Shown in pieces: positions 1 through 7,789 of a stretch of DNA of 64,000 bases. This stretch comes from Aquipseudomonas guryensis. Lineage in GTDB: Bacteria > Pseudomonadota > Gammaproteobacteria > Pseudomonadales > Pseudomonadaceae. The position numbers were made by a program, and so were the translations under genes. Within the stretch, counting starts at the first letter, position 1; each line of letters opens with the position of its first letter. The stretch is from positions 186,001 to 250,000 of the forward strand of contig NZ_JACJFN010000001.1 of NCBI RefSeq assembly GCF_014164785.1, read 5' to 3'. The notes under the pieces were generated by a model. That model saw nothing but the letters and a program-made list of their open reading frames with translations. It was not told where the DNA came from and made no database searches.

Positions 1-150
1 ACCCCAGAGAGCGGTCCGGATCTGTTCGTACACTTCCGCGCTATCGAAGGTAATGGCTTCAAGAGCCTGAAAGAAGGCCAGAAGGTTACTTTCGAAGCCG
101 TTCAAGGCCAGAAAGGCATGCAGGCTGACAAGGTCCAGGTTCTGGGCTAA
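1..150 (+). CDS. Cold-shock protein (CspA family), C-terminal part
   Basis: This is the last 49 residues of a small cold-shock-domain protein; the start lies before the window. The visible part carries the RNP2-like strand DLFVHFRAI, then the basic and glutamine-rich end typical of CspA-type OB folds ([16 protein letters not shown]), and stops after KVQVLG. Such proteins bind single-stranded RNA and DNA and melt RNA structure during cold or growth transitions. A strong intrinsic terminator follows 18 bases after the stop, so the gene is probably the last of its unit. Which Csp paralogue it is cannot be said from this fragment. Confidence 0.93.
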   Translation, partial: TPESGPDLFVHFRAIEGNGFKSLKEGQKVTFEAVQGQKGMQADKVQVLG

Positions 151-167
151 GTTTCGCTGCTCCGAAG

Positions 168-198
168 AGCCCCTGATGGCAACATCAGGGGCTTTTTT
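168..198 (+). terminator. Intrinsic terminator of the cold-shock gene
   Basis: An 11-bp perfect stem (AGCCCCTGATG pairing with CATCAGGGGCT, loop GCAA) is followed by a run of six T. It starts 18 bases after the cold-shock stop codon. Confidence 0.9.
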
Positions 199-254
199 GT
201 GCCTGCGATTTGTTGCCCGTACAATCCGCGCAGTCTTTCTCTCCCGAGCCATCC

Positions 255-761
255 ATGCCCAAGCACATGCTGCGCCCCCAAGGCGACTTCCCCACTGCCA
301 GACTGCCCCGCCGCCTGGCCGCGATGTTTTACGATTTTCTGCTGTCCATCGCACTGATGATGGTCGTCACACTGCTCTACCAGCAGGGTCTGCTGCGCCT
401 GATCTATGGCAACGAGCAACTGCTGGCCATATCGCAGGCTGGTGGCCTGGATCGCGACCCGATGCTCGCCACCGTTGTGCTGTTCAGCCTGTTCGCCTTC
501 TTCGCCAAGTTCTGGACTCACAATGGCCAGACCCTCGGCATGCAGGTGTGGGGCCTGCGCATCCAGAATGCTGATGGTTCGGCAATCACCCTGTGGCAAG
601 CCTTGCTGCGCTTCCTGGTCGCCATCATCTCCTGGCTGCTCGGCGGCCTGGGCTTCCTGTGGATGCTATGGGACAAGCAACAGCGCAGTTGGCACGACAT
701 CTATTCGGAAAGCCGGGTGGTGCAGCTGCCGAAAAACATCCACAAGCAGGACAAGCACTGA
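255..761 (+). CDS. RDD family membrane protein
   Basis: A 168-residue inner-membrane protein of the RDD family, whose function is mostly unknown (some members have been linked to ion transport). Three hydrophobic segments are visible, at about residues 20-43, 70-87 and 113-137. The family signature arginine and aspartate lie in RRLAAMFYD at the start of the first segment, and the C-terminal WHDIYSESRVV matches the usual family ending. I chose the ATG at 255 (MPKHMLRP) rather than the one at 210 because it places the RDD domain at the usual distance from the N terminus. The next gene runs on the opposite strand and converges on it with a 26-base gap; no clear terminator hairpin is seen there. 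Confidence 0.85.
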   Translation: MPKHMLRPQGDFPTARLPRRLAAMFYDFLLSIALMMVVTLLYQQGLLRLIYGNEQLLAISQAGGLDRDPMLATVVLFSLFAFFAKFWTHNGQTLGMQVWGLRIQNADGSAITLWQALLRFLVAIISWLLGGLGFLWMLWDKQQRSWHDIYSESRVVQLPKNIHKQDKH

Positions 762-787
762 GGCGCACCAGCCGCCTGCGCTGGACG

Positions 788-1702
788 CTAGCTCGCTAGC
801 CCCGGCAGCAGCACATTGCTGACTAACCAGGTGGTCGCCAGGGCACCAATCAGGCACAGCGCAGCGCCACCGGCCGCCTGCCAGTAAAAGCCGCGCGCCA
901 GCACATCCTCACCATGACTGGAAAGGATGAAAGGCTGCGACTCGGGCGGACGGCGTAATTGGTTGTAGGTGGGCAGATCACCCTGCTGGAGCTGCCGGCG
1001 CTGCGCTTCGGCCCGCGCCGACTCGCGCATGCGCGTCCACTCGCCGTCATCCAGCCGACCATCGTCGTTGCTGTCGAAGCGCTGCAGCAGGCCGGCGAAG
1101 TCGCCCTTCCACTCGCGCACCACCGCGCCCTGCGCCAGCGTCAGGTCGAATGCCTGGGCGCCACCGGCAGTGCGGAAATCACCGATGGCATACAGCGGCT
1201 CACCGGCATGCAGGCGCTCTTCGGTGTAGCGGTAGTCGGTGCCGCTGGACAGTAACCAGCCCAGCATCCCGCCAGACCCCTGCTGCATCCGCGGATGGCG
1301 CTGACTGCCACGCCAGACCTGCTTGGTGGCCGGGCGCACCTCGGCACCCAGCGGGTTGATCAGGCACTCGCCGGTGCCGTCGTCGAAGCGCAGCCAGCCT
1401 TCACTGCTGCCACTCTCGACCACGCGCCAGGAGCGATTCTTGCCGTTCTGGCTGTACTCCTCGATCTTGAAGCGCCACCACAGGCAAGGCGTGCCGGTCA
1501 GCGGCGCGACGATCTTTACATCCGACTGATCCTGCAGCACGCCATACAGCTCGACATAACCCTGCGCCGCCGAACGCACCTTCGAGGTCGGCGTATCGAG
1601 CAGGAAGCGCGCCTCAGCCAGACGTTTCAGGCACCACCAACCACCGCCAGCACAGGCGCCGACGCTGAAGGCCAGGCTGATGGCCAGTCCGCCGACATCC
1701 AT
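788..1702 (-). CDS. GIDE/BAM-like membrane protein with an EF-hand loop, partner of LemA
   Basis: A 304-residue protein with an N-terminal hydrophobic segment (about 5-25) and a C-terminal one (about 270-297). The middle part (about 40-170: RSAAQGYVELYG, then CLWWRFKIEEY and GSSEGWLRFDDGTG) resembles the BAM/GIDE domain, known from the mitochondrial E3 ligase MUL1/GIDE and found in many bacterial proteins; no RING finger is visible here. About residues 208-220 read DSNDDGRLDDGE, a full EF-hand calcium loop with acidic residues at positions 1, 5, 9 and 12 and glycine at 6. It starts two bases after the lemA stop, so the two are almost certainly co-transcribed. The biochemical role is not known; a calcium-responsive envelope function is inference. 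Confidence 0.7.
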   Translation of the reverse strand: MDVGGLAISLAFSVGACAGGGWWCLKRLAEARFLLDTPTSKVRSAAQGYVELYGVLQDQSDVKIVAPLTGTPCLWWRFKIEEYSQNGKNRSWRVVESGSSEGWLRFDDGTGECLINPLGAEVRPATKQVWRGSQRHPRMQQGSGGMLGWLLSSGTDYRYTEERLHAGEPLYAIGDFRTAGGAQAFDLTLAQGAVVREWKGDFAGLLQRFDSNDDGRLDDGEWTRMRESARAEAQRRQLQQGDLPTYNQLRRPPESQPFILSSHGEDVLARGFYWQAAGGAALCLIGALATTWLVSNVLLPGLAS

Positions 1703-1704
1703 GC

Positions 1705-2277
1705 TCAGTTGAACAGCGACTTGAGGTCGACGTCGGCCTTTTCGGCCTCGCTGAACTCCAGCAACTCGGCCGCCTGGAAGGCGAACAGACGCGCGATGAT
1801 CACGTCGGGAAACTGCTCGATGCGCACGTTGTTCAGGTTGACCGCCTCGTTGTACAGCTCGCGGCGGTCGGCGATGGCGTTCTCCAGACCGCTGATGCGC
1901 TGCTGCAGGTGCTGGAAGCTGTCATTGGCCTTGAGATCCGGATAGTTCTCGGCCAGCGCGAACAGCTGACCGAGGCCGGCACGCAGACCGCTTTCCGCCT
2001 GCCCGAGGGCGCCGACGTCGTGCTTCTCGCGGGCACTGGCCACGGCATTGCGCGCGGCGATCACCCGCTCCAGGGTAGTGCGCTCGTGCTGCATGTACTG
2101 CTTGCAGGTCTCCACCAGCTTGGGCAGCTCGTCGTGGCGCTGCTTGAGCAGGACATCGATGTTCGACCAAGCCTTGCTCACCCCGTGCTTGAGGCGCACC
2201 AGGCCGTTATACAGACCAACCGCACAGGCGGCGGCGAGGAACAGGACAACCAGAACGGCGACTAGGGTCAGACTCAT
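1705..2277 (-). CDS. lemA: LemA family protein
   Basis: A 190-residue LemA-family protein with one N-terminal membrane segment (about residues 3-23) and a long alpha-helical body. The conserved family region KAWSNIDVLLKQRHDELPKL is at about 35-54, followed by the usual YNEAVNLNN and FPDVIIARLFAF motifs. LemA proteins are thought to place a helical bundle in the periplasm, but no activity is established. It is the first gene of a two-gene minus-strand unit with the GIDE-like protein, a pairing that is widespread. Its promoter must lie in the 181 bases shared with the divergent imelysin gene. Confidence 0.9.
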   Translation of the reverse strand: MSLTLVAVLVVLFLAAACAVGLYNGLVRLKHGVSKAWSNIDVLLKQRHDELPKLVETCKQYMQHERTTLERVIAARNAVASAREKHDVGALGQAESGLRAGLGQLFALAENYPDLKANDSFQHLQQRISGLENAIADRRELYNEAVNLNNVRIEQFPDVIIARLFAFQAAELLEFSEAEKADVDLKSLFN

Positions 2278-2380
2278 GGCAACACTCCTTGTGGACTGTC
2301 GGCATTCTAGCGGCAGCGGCCAGCCTGCACAGTCCCCGGAATGCAGACCTGCGCGGAATAAATAGTCCTTTACATAAAAT

Positions 2381-2399
2381 GCAAATCTTTCGCATTATT
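2381..2399 (+). promoter_or_regulatory. Possible Fur box upstream of the first imelysin gene
   Basis: The 19-mer GCAAATCTTTCGCATTATT lies in an AT-rich stretch 60 bases before the imelysin start. It has AATGC/GCATT arms and partly fits the palindromic Fur consensus. It also sits upstream of divergent lemA. Assignment rests on pattern and on the known iron regulation of imelysins. Confidence 0.4.
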
Positions 2400-2458
2400 G
2401 CGCGGTTTTCTAGTGCAACTGCATTGCACTCCCATCTCCACATGCAAAGGATCCCGCC

Positions 2459-3784
2459 ATGACTCGTATGCCCCTGGCCACCGCCAGCCTGCTGGCTCTC
2501 GCCATTGCCCTCGCCGGCTGCGGTGAAGACAAAGCCGCCGCACCGCAAGCCGCTGCCCCAGCAGCCGCCAGCAGCACTGCCGCGAGCCTGAAAGTCGCCG
2601 ATGCCGACGCCAAGGCCGTAGTCAGCCATTACGCGGATCTGGCCCTGGCCGTGTTCAGCGATGCCGCCAGCACCGGCAAAGCCCTGCAAACCGCCATCGA
2701 CGCCCTGCTCGCCAACCCGAGCGACGCCACCCTGCAAGCGGCTCGCGAAGCCTGGCTGGCTGCCCGCGCCCCCTACATGCAGACCGAAGTATTCCGCTTC
2801 GGTAACGCCGTGGTCGACGACTGGGAAGGCCAGCTGAACGCCTGGCCGCTGGACGAAGGCCTGATCGACTACGTCGCCAAGGACTACCAGCATGCCCTGG
2901 GCAACCCAGGCGCCAGCGCCAACATCATCGCCAACACCACCATCCAGGTCGGCGAAGACAAGGTCGACGCCACCACCATCACCCCCGAACTGCTGGCCAG
3001 CCTGAACGAGCTGGGCGGTTCCGAGGCCAACGTCGCCACCGGTTACCACGCCATCGAGTTCCTCCTCTGGGGCCAGGACCTGAACGGCAGCAACCCGGGT
3101 GCCGGCGCCCGTCCGGCCAGCGACTTCATCGTCGGCGCCGGCGCTACCGGTGAGCACAACGAGCGTCGCCGCGCCTACCTGAAAGCCGCTACCGACTTGC
3201 TGGTCAGCGACCTCGACGCGATGGTCGTGCAGTGGCAAGCCGGCAATGCCGACAACTACCGCGCCAAGCTGGAAGCCGAATCGGCCGAGAACGGCCTGCG
3301 CAAGATGCTGTTCGGCATGGGCAGCCTGTCCCTCGGCGAACTGGCCGGCGAGCGCATGAAAGTCGCCCTGGAAGCCAACTCCACCGAAGACGAGCACGAC
3401 TGCTTCAGCGACAACACCCACAACTCGCATTTCTACAACGGTAAAGGCATCCGCAACGTTTACCTGGGCGAGTACAAGAAAGTCGACGGCACCACCCTCA
3501 GCGGCCCGAGCCTGTCGTCCCTGGTGGCCAAACTCGACGCCGCCGCCGACAGCACCCTCAAGGCCGATCTGGCAGCCAGCGAAGCCAAACTGCAGGCTCT
3601 GGTCGACAGCGCCAACCAGGGTCAGCACTTCGACCAGCTGATAGCCGCCGACAACACTGCCGGCCAGCAGATCGTGCGTGACGCCATCGCCGCGCTGGTC
3701 AAGCAGACCGGCGCCATCGAACAGGCTGCCGGCAAGCTGGGCATCAGCGACCTGAACCCGGACACCGCTGACCACCAGTTCTGA
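2459..3784 (+). CDS. icmP: Imelysin-family periplasmic lipoprotein (IcmP-like)
   Basis: A 441-residue imelysin (peptidase M75 family). The N terminus is a lipoprotein signal with lipobox LAGC (Cys 21), followed by an Ala/Pro-rich linker, so it is probably anchored in the envelope. The family signature GxHxxE is intact as GYHAIE at about 195-200 and is followed by FLLWGQD. Imelysins are iron-regulated and thought to bind iron or take part in its uptake; the P. aeruginosa homologue was named insulin-cleaving metalloproteinase (IcmP), though the protease role is debated. The ATG at 2459 has an AAGGA ribosome site eight bases upstream. A strong terminator follows, so it is a single-gene unit ahead of a related three-gene operon. 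Confidence 0.88.
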   Translation: MTRMPLATASLLALAIALAGCGEDKAAAPQAAAPAAASSTAASLKVADADAKAVVSHYADLALAVFSDAASTGKALQTAIDALLANPSDATLQAAREAWLAARAPYMQTEVFRFGNAVVDDWEGQLNAWPLDEGLIDYVAKDYQHALGNPGASANIIANTTIQVGEDKVDATTITPELLASLNELGGSEANVATGYHAIEFLLWGQDLNGSNPGAGARPASDFIVGAGATGEHNERRRAYLKAATDLLVSDLDAMVVQWQAGNADNYRAKLEAESAENGLRKMLFGMGSLSLGELAGERMKVALEANSTEDEHDCFSDNTHNSHFYNGKGIRNVYLGEYKKVDGTTLSGPSLSSLVAKLDAAADSTLKADLAASEAKLQALVDSANQGQHFDQLIAADNTAGQQIVRDAIAALVKQTGAIEQAAGKLGISDLNPDTADHQF

Positions 3785-3800
3785 TATCCGCAGTACTGGC

Positions 3801-3833
3801 AACCGATGCGCCCACAAGGCGCATCGGTTTTTT
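3801..3833 (+). terminator. Intrinsic terminator of the first imelysin gene
   Basis: A 12-bp perfect stem (AACCGATGCGCC with GGCGCATCGGTT, five-base loop) ends in a T run, starting 17 bases after the stop codon. Confidence 0.93.
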
Positions 3834-3884
3834 ATGTCCGCCATCCCTAGCGGCCACCCTTCGGGCCGTCGCTACGCGACGTTG

Positions 3885-3906
3885 AAAATTGCTCCCGGCA
3901 ATTTTT
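3885..3906 (+). other. Hairpin in the imelysin-DHOR intergenic region
   Basis: AAAATTGC and GCAATTTT form an 8-bp stem with a TCCCG loop and end in T residues. Just upstream are two smaller palindromes (CGGCC...GGCCG and TCGC-TACG-CGA). It may be a second terminator or part of a small repeated element. Confidence 0.45.
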
Positions 3907-3955
3907 CTATGCCTGCCATTCCAGTCCCTGCGGCAGCACGCCTCAGTTCGCGAAC

Positions 3956-3974
3956 GCAAATCCCTCTTATTTGA
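3956..3974 (+). promoter_or_regulatory. Possible Fur box before the DHOR-imelysin-DUF1513 operon
   Basis: GCAAATCCCTCTTATTTGA contains inverted CAAAT/ATTTG arms and partly fits a Fur-type palindrome. It lies 56 bases before the start of the operon, where a promoter would be expected. Confidence 0.4.
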
Positions 3975-4029
3975 ATTCCATTAGCCTGCTAAGATTGTCC
4001 GCCTGATTTTCTTCCCAGGTTCGTGCTCG

Positions 4030-5439
4030 ATGCCTTTCCAGCTCCGCCTCTGTGTCCTGGTGCTGACGCTCAGTCTGGCCGCCTGTGAACAGCCGCTGCC
4101 TCCGGTCGAACCCGGCGAGGCGCTATCTGCGGGCAGCACCACGGTGCGCCAGGCCGACCAGAATGCCTTCTCCCTGCCCTCCGCCAACCTCGCCCCCTCG
4201 CGGCGCCTGGACTTCAGCGTGGGCAACAGCTTCTTCCGCAATCCCTGGGTCAGCGCTCCCGCGACCACCACCGCGCGTGACGGCCTGGGTCCGCTGTTCA
4301 ATACCAACGCCTGCCAGAACTGCCACATCAAGGACGGTCGTGGCCATCCGCCAGAGTCCAACGCCAGCACGGCAGCCTCGATGCTGGTGCGCCTGTCGAT
4401 TCCCAGTGATGGCTCACCTGCCCATGCCGAACTGCTGCAGCACCAGGGCGTGGTCCCTGAGCCCGTCTATGGCGGCCAACTGCAGGACATGAGCAATCCC
4501 GGCCATGCCCCGGAGGCCAAGGTGCGGGTGAGCTATCGCAGCGTGCCGGTACGCTTTGCCGACGGCAGCCAGGTCGAGTTGCGCCAGCCCAAGCTGGAGA
4601 TCAGCCGTCTGGCCTATGGCGAGCTCCACCCGCTGACCCAGCTCTCCGCCCGCATCGCCCCGCCGATGATCGGCCTCGGTCTGCTCGAAGCCATCCCCGA
4701 GGCCGCCATCATGGCCAATGCCGACCCCGATGACCGCAACGGCGATGGTATCCGCGGCGTACCCAACCAGGTCTGGGATCGTGCTCAGCAGCGCACTGTG
4801 CTCGGGCGCTTCGGCTGGAAGGCCGGACAACCCAGTCTCAACCAGCAGAACGCCGACGCCTTCGCCAACGACATGGGCCTGACCAGCGCAGCGAACCGCC
4901 AGGACAACTGCAGCAGTGCACAGACCGACTGCCGCGCCGCGATCAATGGCGGCGAGCTGGAAGTCAGCGACAGCATCCTGGCCAGCGTGCTGTTCTACAC
5001 CCGCAACCTGGCCGTACCGGCACGCCGCACCGTGGACGATCTGCAGGTGCGCCGTGGCAAGCAGCTGTTCACCCAGGCCGGCTGCGACCAGTGCCACACG
5101 CCAAGCTTCACCACCTCCGCGGCAGCCGAACCGGAGCTGGCCAACCAGTTGATCCGCCCATATAGCGACCTGCTGCTGCACGACATGGGCGAGGGGCTGG
5201 CTGACGGTCGCAGTGAATTCCAGGCCAACGGCCGTCAGTGGCGCACCGCGCCTCTGTGGGGTATCGGCCTGACCCAGGCAGTCAACGGCCACACCCAGTT
5301 CCTCCACGACGGCCGCGCCCGCAACCTTCTGGAGGCCATCCTCTGGCATGGCGGCGAAGCGCAAAAAGCCAAAGATCTGATTCTCGAATTCGATGCCCAG
5401 CAGCGTCAGGCGCTACTGGCCTTCCTCAACTCGCTCTAA
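4030..5439 (+). CDS. Di-heme oxidoreductase of the DUF1111 (DHOR) family, lipoprotein
   Basis: A 469-residue exported c-type cytochrome. The first 19 residues are a lipoprotein signal ending in LAAC (Cys 19). Two CxxCH haem-binding motifs are visible, CQNCH at about 95-99 and CDQCH at about 352-356, spaced as in the DUF1111/DHOR group, which is distantly related to di-haem cytochrome c peroxidases. A calcium-loop-like DPDDRNGDGIRG stretch lies near the middle. The substrate is unknown. It heads a tight operon with an imelysin (11-base gap) and a DUF1513 protein (4-base gap), which suggests periplasmic redox chemistry linked to iron. The ATG at 4030 has only a weak ribosome site but places the signal peptide correctly. 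Confidence 0.88.
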   Translation: MPFQLRLCVLVLTLSLAACEQPLPPVEPGEALSAGSTTVRQADQNAFSLPSANLAPSRRLDFSVGNSFFRNPWVSAPATTTARDGLGPLFNTNACQNCHIKDGRGHPPESNASTAASMLVRLSIPSDGSPAHAELLQHQGVVPEPVYGGQLQDMSNPGHAPEAKVRVSYRSVPVRFADGSQVELRQPKLEISRLAYGELHPLTQLSARIAPPMIGLGLLEAIPEAAIMANADPDDRNGDGIRGVPNQVWDRAQQRTVLGRFGWKAGQPSLNQQNADAFANDMGLTSAANRQDNCSSAQTDCRAAINGGELEVSDSILASVLFYTRNLAVPARRTVDDLQVRRGKQLFTQAGCDQCHTPSFTTSAAAEPELANQLIRPYSDLLLHDMGEGLADGRSEFQANGRQWRTAPLWGIGLTQAVNGHTQFLHDGRARNLLEAILWHGGEAQKAKDLILEFDAQQRQALLAFLNSL

Positions 5440-5450
5440 AGGAGACCGGC

Positions 5451-6512
5451 ATGATCCGCACCCCTCTGGCTGTTGCCCTGCTCGGCTTTGCCCTCGCCGC
5501 CTGCAGCCCGCAAGACCCGCAGCAGGCCACCAGCAGCGCCCTGGCCGAGGGCGTGTTGCTGCCGGCCTACAGCAGCTGGCACCAGGCCAACCAGCAACTG
5601 GCCAGCAGCGCCCAGGCGCTCTGCAACGGCAGCCAGGACCTGAGCGGCGCCCGCCAAAGCCTGCTCACTACTATTGGTAGCTGGGCGACCCTACAGCCGC
5701 TGCTGGTTGGCCCGCTGGCCGAAGGCAATCGTGCCTGGCAGGTACAGTTCTGGCCGGACAAGAAGAACCTGGTGCAGCGCCAGGTCGAGACCCTGCTGAA
5801 GAACAAGCCGCAGCTGGTCCAGGCCGACCTGGACCAGGCCAGCGTGGTGGTCCAGGGCCTCACTGCCTATGAGTACGTGCTGTTCGATGCCGCCATCGAC
5901 CTCAATCAGGCTCCCCAGAAGAACCGCTACTGCCCGCTGCTGATCGCCATCGGCGAGCACCAGGCCAAGCTCAGCGGCGAAATTCTCGGCCAGTGGCAAG
6001 CCGAGGACGGCATGGCCGCGCAGCTCAAGCACTTCCCCAACAGCCGCTACGCCGAGGCGCCGGAGGCGGTGGGCGAACTGCTGCGCGCACAGGTCAGTGC
6101 CATCGATGGCATGAAGAAGAAGCTCGGCGCCGCCCTCGGCCGGCAGAGCAAGGGCCAGCCGCAGCCCTACCAGGCCGAGTTCTGGCGCAGCAATGCCAGC
6201 ATCGTCAGCCTCGCTGCCAGCCTGGCCAGCGCCGAGCGCATCTGGCTTGGCAGCAACAACGATGGCATCAAGGCCCTGCTCGGCAGCGACCAGGCAGCGC
6301 TGAGCCAGCGCCTGGATGCCCAGTACGGCGCTACTCGCCAGCTATTGGCGGCGATCCAGCGTCCACTCGGCGAACTGCTCGGCGAGGAAGACGGCCGTCA
6401 GCAGCTGAATGCCTTCTACGACAGCCTCGACCAGCTGCACCGCCTGCATGAAGGCGAACTGGCCAAGACGCTCGGCATCCAGCTGGGCTTCAATGCCCAC
6501 GACGGGGACTGA
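5451..6512 (+). CDS. Second imelysin-family lipoprotein, GxHxxE motif degenerate
   Basis: A 353-residue imelysin-domain protein with a lipoprotein signal (LAAC, Cys 18). I chose the ATG at 5451 because AAGGAG overlaps the preceding stop codon and the signal peptide begins there. At the place of the family GxHxxE signature the sequence reads GLTAYE (about 136-141) followed by YVLFD, so the histidine is replaced while the glycine and glutamate remain. This divergence from the upstream copy (GYHAIE) suggests a different ligand set or a partner-binding role. It lies between the di-haem oxidoreductase and the DUF1513 gene, with very short gaps. Confidence 0.85.
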   Translation: MIRTPLAVALLGFALAACSPQDPQQATSSALAEGVLLPAYSSWHQANQQLASSAQALCNGSQDLSGARQSLLTTIGSWATLQPLLVGPLAEGNRAWQVQFWPDKKNLVQRQVETLLKNKPQLVQADLDQASVVVQGLTAYEYVLFDAAIDLNQAPQKNRYCPLLIAIGEHQAKLSGEILGQWQAEDGMAAQLKHFPNSRYAEAPEAVGELLRAQVSAIDGMKKKLGAALGRQSKGQPQPYQAEFWRSNASIVSLAASLASAERIWLGSNNDGIKALLGSDQAALSQRLDAQYGATRQLLAAIQRPLGELLGEEDGRQQLNAFYDSLDQLHRLHEGELAKTLGIQLGFNAHDGD

Positions 6513-6516
6513 CAGC

Positions 6517-7611
6517 ATGCAGCGCAGAGCCTTTCTCGGCCTTGCGGGCGCCGCCCTCGCCGCCAGCGCCCTGGGCGGCTGGCAGCTGGTCAGCCATGGC
6601 CCGCAACCGCTGCTGCTCTCGGCCCGTGACGACAGCGACGGCCAGCACTATGCCGTCGGCTACCGCCTGGATGGCAGCAAGGCCTTCGCCACGCTGGTCA
6701 AAGAGCGCTGCCACGATGTGGTACCGCACCCGAGCCTGCCGCTGGCCGTGTTCGTCGGCCGCCGGCCGAGCCGCGAGAGCTACCTAATCGATACCCGCGA
6801 CGGCCGCCTGCTGCAAACCCTGAGCGCCGCTACCGACCGCCACTTCTACGGCCACGGCCTGTTCCACCAGGCCGGCGAGCTGTTCTACAGCACCGAAAAC
6901 GACACCAGCGAGCCGGGCCGTGGCGTGCTCGGCGTCTATCGCCTGCAGCACAACCAGCTGCAACGCATCGGCGAGCACGCCACCCACGGCATCGGCCCGC
7001 ACCAGCTGCTCTGGTTGCCCGGGGGCGAAAGCCTGGTGGTGGCCAACGGTGGCATCCGTACCGAGGCCGACAGCCGGGTGATGATGAACCTGCAGGCCAT
7101 GGAGCCAAGCCTGGTGCTGATGCAGCGCGACGGCACGTTGCTCAGCAAGGAACAGCTGCCGCAGCAGATGAATAGCGTGCGTCACCTGGCCGTGGCCAGC
7201 GACGGCACCATCGTCTCCGGCCAGCAGTACGAAGGCGACCCACTGGACGCCGTACCGCTGCTGGCGATCAAGCGCCCGGGGCAACCCTTCCAGCCCTTCC
7301 CCCTGGGCGAGGCGCAGCGCGCGGCGATGAACCAGTACACCGCCAGCCTGGCCATCCACAACGACCTGCGCCTGCTGGCCCTGACCGCACCGCGCGGCAA
7401 CCGCTTCTTCATCTGGAACCTGGACAGTAGCGACTTGCTGCTCGATGCGCCGTTGCCGGATTGCGCGGGCGTCGGTGCGGTGAGCGAGGGTTTCGTCGTC
7501 ACCTCCGGCCAGGGCCGCTGCCGCCTGTACGACTGTCGCGGCCCCCAGATTGTCGCGCAGCCGCTGCAACTGCCGGCCGGACTGTGGGACAACCACCTGC
7601 GCCTGGTGTGA
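6517..7611 (+). CDS. DUF1513 protein with Tat-type signal peptide
   Basis: A 364-residue protein of the DUF1513 family, predicted beta-propeller-like from its repeated strand-turn pattern. The N terminus MQRRAFLGLAGAALAASAL has twin arginines followed by a hydrophobic core, a Tat-type signal, so it may be exported folded. The conserved core includes FYGHGLF, YSTEND, GIGPHQLLWLP and ANGGIRT, typical of the family. It starts four bases after the imelysin stop and is the last gene of the operon; the promoter of the chemoreceptor begins only 10 bases after its stop. Function is unknown; it is routinely found beside imelysin and di-haem DUF1111 genes. Confidence 0.82.
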   Translation: MQRRAFLGLAGAALAASALGGWQLVSHGPQPLLLSARDDSDGQHYAVGYRLDGSKAFATLVKERCHDVVPHPSLPLAVFVGRRPSRESYLIDTRDGRLLQTLSAATDRHFYGHGLFHQAGELFYSTENDTSEPGRGVLGVYRLQHNQLQRIGEHATHGIGPHQLLWLPGGESLVVANGGIRTEADSRVMMNLQAMEPSLVLMQRDGTLLSKEQLPQQMNSVRHLAVASDGTIVSGQQYEGDPLDAVPLLAIKRPGQPFQPFPLGEAQRAAMNQYTASLAIHNDLRLLALTAPRGNRFFIWNLDSSDLLLDAPLPDCAGVGAVSEGFVVTSGQGRCRLYDCRGPQIVAQPLQLPAGLWDNHLRLV

Positions 7612-7621
7612 AATTGATGGC

Positions 7622-7648
7622 TCAAGGCCTTCTTCCCGCTGCCGACCT
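7622..7648 (+). promoter_or_regulatory. Sigma-28 (FliA)-type promoter for the chemoreceptor
   Basis: TCAAGGCC, an 11-base spacer and GCCGACCT match the FliA form (TAAA/TCAAG-type -35, 11-base spacer, GCCGATAA-type -10). It lies 142 bases before the chemoreceptor start. Flagellar sigma control is usual for chemoreceptor genes. The leader downstream holds several GC-rich hairpins. Confidence 0.6.
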
Positions 7649-7789
7649 ATACTCAAGCGGATAGTGCATACGTGCCGGCTTCTGCCTGGCCGCCTGTAAC
7701 CGGAACGTCATGCTCCGGGGATAGGGATATCCGCAGTTCCGATGCCCATCCGGGTATCGGGGGTAGCAAACCCCGAAGAGGCGCCTCCC

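Noticed and set aside
2207..3844. A 545-codon open frame antisense to the first imelysin gene
   Set aside because: It mirrors the third-position GC bias of the real gene, has no ribosome site and no recognisable domain. The same applies to the many other long antisense frames, such as 18.0-19.2 kb, 33.4-34.7 kb and 47.3-49.8 kb.
7654..7789. A riboswitch (cyclic di-GMP type) in the structured chemoreceptor leader
   Set aside because: The conserved GEMM-type sequence motifs are not present; only GC-rich hairpins are seen.
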